From the NCBI GenBank assembly GCA_964590645.1, contig CAZPYJ010000021.1, forward strand, positions 10,932 to 74,931: a stretch of 64,000 bases of DNA. The letters run 5' to 3'. Source of the stretch: JAGNHN01 sp964590645 (GTDB lineage: Bacteria > Bacteroidota > Bacteroidia > Bacteroidales > JAGNHN01). A program made the position numbers and the translations under genes. The notes beneath the pieces were generated by a model that worked only from the letters and a program-made list of their open reading frames with translations, made no database searches and had not been told where the DNA came from. Below are positions 62,000 through 64,000 of this stretch, piece after piece; within the stretch, counting starts at the first letter, position 1, and the number at the start of each line of letters is the position of its first letter.

Positions 62000-62920
62000 A
62001 TGAAGAAGTTGAAAGAATGGCCTAAAACCTTGCTTTTCCTTCTGCTGGTTTTTGGCATCAGCTATGGGCTGGCAGGCCTTTTCTACATAAGTGGAGGAGA
62101 ATACGGCAGCACCTGGGGGATCGTCCTGGCCAGTACCTATATGTTCATTCCGCTGATCTCAGCGCTGGTAGTGGAGAAAGGGATACACAAACAAACCGTT
62201 TCAAGTCTTTTTCGAATGAGCTTCCGCATCAATCGCTGGTTTTTTGTAGCCTGGCTGTCGATGCCAATCCTGAGCTTCCTGGCAATGGGCAGCGCCCTCC
62301 TTGTACCGGGAGTTACTTTTGATGCGGAAATGAGTGGGATGTTTGAACGTTTCAGTGGGATGATGAGCCCTGATGAGATTGAGAAAATGAGGGAATCCAT
62401 CGAAACCCTGCCTATGCATCCATTATGGATCACCCTTGGGCAGGGACTTTTGGCAGGGATCACCATTAATGCCGTGGCCGGTTTTGGGGAAGAAGTGGGG
62501 TGGCGGGCTTTCCTGCTGAACCAGTTCCGCCCGTTCTCATTTTTGAAGGCATCGCTGCTGATCGGTTTCATCTGGGGCATCTGGCACGCCCCCCTCATCC
62601 TGATGGGACACAACTATCCGACCCATCCTGAATGGGGTGTACTTATGATGACTCTTTTCTGTATCCTCCTGAGTCCGCTCTTCATCTACGTAAGCATCAA
62701 GGCCCGCTCAGTCATCGCGGCAGCCATAATGCACGGCAGCCTCAATGCCACAGTGGGTATTGCGATAATGATGCTGAGCGGCGGCAATGATTTGCTGGTA
62801 GGGCTCACCGGCCTGGCCGGCTTTGCTGCCATCGCATTCCTGATCCTTCTGATGCTGGTTTACGACCGTTGGTTCAGTCAAGATAAAATCTGTTCCAGCC
62901 GGATTGGGGATCATTGGTGA
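62000..62920 (+). CDS. CPBP family intramembrane glutamic endopeptidase
   Basis: The 306-residue membrane protein has seven or eight helices and the complete CPBP/Rce1 active site: E164-E165 in GEEVGWRAFLLNQ (EExxxR), the F-x-x-x-H motif as IWGIWHAPLILMGH, and H-x-x-x-N in MHGSLNATVGI. Members cleave near the membrane, as in prenyl-protein processing or bacteriocin self-immunity. No bacteriocin or prenylated substrate is nearby, so the role is unknown. It follows the secreted protein by 12 nt and may be cotranscribed. Confidence 0.9.
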   Translation: MKKLKEWPKTLLFLLLVFGISYGLAGLFYISGGEYGSTWGIVLASTYMFIPLISALVVEKGIHKQTVSSLFRMSFRINRWFFVAWLSMPILSFLAMGSALLVPGVTFDAEMSGMFERFSGMMSPDEIEKMRESIETLPMHPLWITLGQGLLAGITINAVAGFGEEVGWRAFLLNQFRPFSFLKASLLIGFIWGIWHAPLILMGHNYPTHPEWGVLMMTLFCILLSPLFIYVSIKARSVIAAAIMHGSLNATVGIAIMMLSGGNDLLVGLTGLAGFAAIAFLILLMLVYDRWFSQDKICSSRIGDHW

Positions 62921-63032
62921 TGCAAAGCTTGACTTTTCTGACACAAGTTATTTGTTAACAATAAGTTAAAAAGAATTGCAGATCTGTGATTGGGTGTAAT
63001 TTCCCTGTTCACATCTAGATTAAGCGCATCCA

Positions 63033-63483
63033 ATGAGACATTTTTATCCCTATCTGCTGCTTCCTTTTCTTTGTTTACCGAGCTTTGCCCTCAACGCCCA
63101 GGATCGAAATCCCGTTCCGATGATCGGAGATGTTGCTCCGGCTTTTACGGCCCAGTCAACCAAAGGAGTGATCCAATTTCCTGATGACTATTTTGGCAAA
63201 TGGAAAATCATCTTCAGTCATCCCGCTGATTTTACCGCGGTCTGCACCTCAGAGATATTTGAACTGGCCCTGATGCAGGATGAATTTCAGTGAGATGATA
63301 AGGTCTCTGAAAGCCTTGCAATTGGTAGATAAAAAGGACTATCTGACCCCGGCAAACTGGCAGGAGGGCGACGATGTCTTGTTGCCCAGCCCCGGCTCGG
63401 AGAAAGAAGCAGAGCAGATGGGGCGGAAGGCTGGCGACAGGGTGTACAGTCTGAATTGGTATCTCTGGTTCAAAAAGATGTAG
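63033..63483 (+). pseudogene. secreted peroxiredoxin with internal deletion (two-frame remnant)
   Basis: The first frame (63033-63293) encodes a signal peptide and the AhpC/TSA start through the peroxidatic cysteine: IGDVAPAFTAQSTKG ... KIIFSHPADFTAVCTSE (Cys71), ending at LMQDEFQ. The second frame (from about 63280, +1 shifted) resumes at SEMIRSLKALQLVDKKDYLTPANWQEGDDVLLPSP, the C-terminal arm of 1-Cys-type peroxiredoxins. About 80-100 central residues are missing, including the conserved arginine region, and the reading frame is broken. A signal peptide is unusual for this subgroup. Not likely functional. Confidence 0.85.
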
Positions 63484-64000
63484 GGATATGGACAAACCCG
63501 GGGTGCATCGCACCCACGAAAGGAATACGCCAATGACGTGAAGAGGCTTCTTCCCCCCCTTACTTATGCCTTATGACTTTTTACTTATGACTTTTTACTT
63601 ATGACTTAAAAGGGTATCCCCTTCGGGGCTTTCCAGATTCGCTTCCCTTGCTTGTCCGCCTTCCACGCTTTCCTCGCTTCATATTTTCTCCCGCAAATTT
63701 TGCAGATCAGCGCATTAGGCCAGGTGAGCGCCTCAGCCATTATTACTACAGATAACATAGATTAACACAGATTAAGATTTGGAGAATTGTCTCGGATAAT
63801 CTGGGGTGGTTGATGATTCTTTCGCTGATCAATTTTTTACGTGGCTGGTGTTTTATGGTGATGGTAAGAAAAACCACTTAGTAAAGTATCCGGCAAGAAT
63901 AGTTTTTCGAAGTTTTAAGGCAGAGGCGCCAAGATTAACGTAAAGGCCCTTTAGATTAGCCCCATCAACAACCCAGAGTTAAGAAAGAGAAAGAATTGTT
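63484..64000. other. 517-nt intergenic tail with short repeats
   Basis: No coding sequence is supported. A 14-bp unit CTTATGACTTTTTA is repeated in tandem (about 63571-63608). Near 63747-63780 the motif AGATTAACACAGATTAAGA, a common low-complexity intergenic motif, occurs. The remainder, including an AAGGCAGAGGCGCCAAG string near 63916, shows no gene. Confidence 0.55.

Noticed and set aside
1..64000. tRNA or rRNA genes
   Set aside because: The intergenic stretches were read for T-loop and rRNA-like sequence and none was seen. A covariance search would be decisive.

Overview
The window looks like a chromosomal segment of a Bacteroidota bacterium of moderate GC content. The evidence is several families largely confined to that phylum (DUF4292 and DUF4837 lipoproteins, DUF4402 proteins, a DUF2723 glycosyltransferase-like protein), a type IX secretion (T9SS) C-terminal sorting domain on a secreted protein, and repeated Bacteroidota-type promoter boxes (TAnnTTTG, twice with a TTTG -33 box exactly 20 bp upstream). 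The class cannot be fixed from sequence alone; a Saprospiria- or Chitinophagia-like lineage would fit.

Layout. 1-2405 (minus): ATP synthase genes atpB-atpE-atpF-atpH, the last cut by the window edge. 2558-4203: three small envelope genes ending at a bidirectional terminator. 4374-11917: NhaD-like antiporter, DUF418 membrane protein, polysaccharide flippase, PatB-type C-S lyase and GlnRS. 12200-16078: a 1077-residue multi-cofactor oxidoreductase fusion and a GNAT acetyltransferase. 16269-19062: yceD-rpmF-plsX-fabH from one clear promoter. 19063-20752: an IS110-family element with structured non-coding flanks. 20753-27362: leuS, a polytopic membrane protein, and the overlapping yicC-gmk-nadD operon.

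27422-39554 is the most unusual part. It holds a chaperone-usher-like pilus locus built around DUF4402 pilin-like proteins. A plus-strand operon encodes a cytosolic PAS/GAF hybrid histidine kinase with two receiver domains, a free Hpt protein, a sigma54 activator with GAFTGA motif, a PapD-like chaperone, a minor DUF4402 protein and an 854-residue usher-like outer-membrane protein. Two nearly identical major pilin genes flank it, each with a sigma54-type -24/-12 element and an upstream TTTGTCC-N7-GGACAAA palindrome at the same distance (86 bp). A degenerate pilin and a diverged DUF4402 gene lie further out. The inferred circuit is kinase to Hpt to activator to sigma54-driven pilin expression, with chaperone and usher made from a housekeeping promoter.

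39647-59222 is envelope and housekeeping material: a tandem repeat, dut, a sugar nucleotidyltransferase, TPR and DUF4292 lipoproteins, a degenerate EnvC-like LytM protein, tatA, an MltD-like transglycosylase, a DUF4837 lipoprotein, a DPP4-type peptidase, a ComF-type phosphoribosyltransferase, a DUF2723 GT-C protein, elbB, an SRAP protein, and the PBP2-RodA elongation pair. 59223-64000 holds a low-information stretch, a T9SS-secreted beta-propeller protein, a CPBP protease, a peroxiredoxin pseudogene, and an apparently non-coding tail with short repeats. No rRNA, tRNA or CRISPR array was seen.
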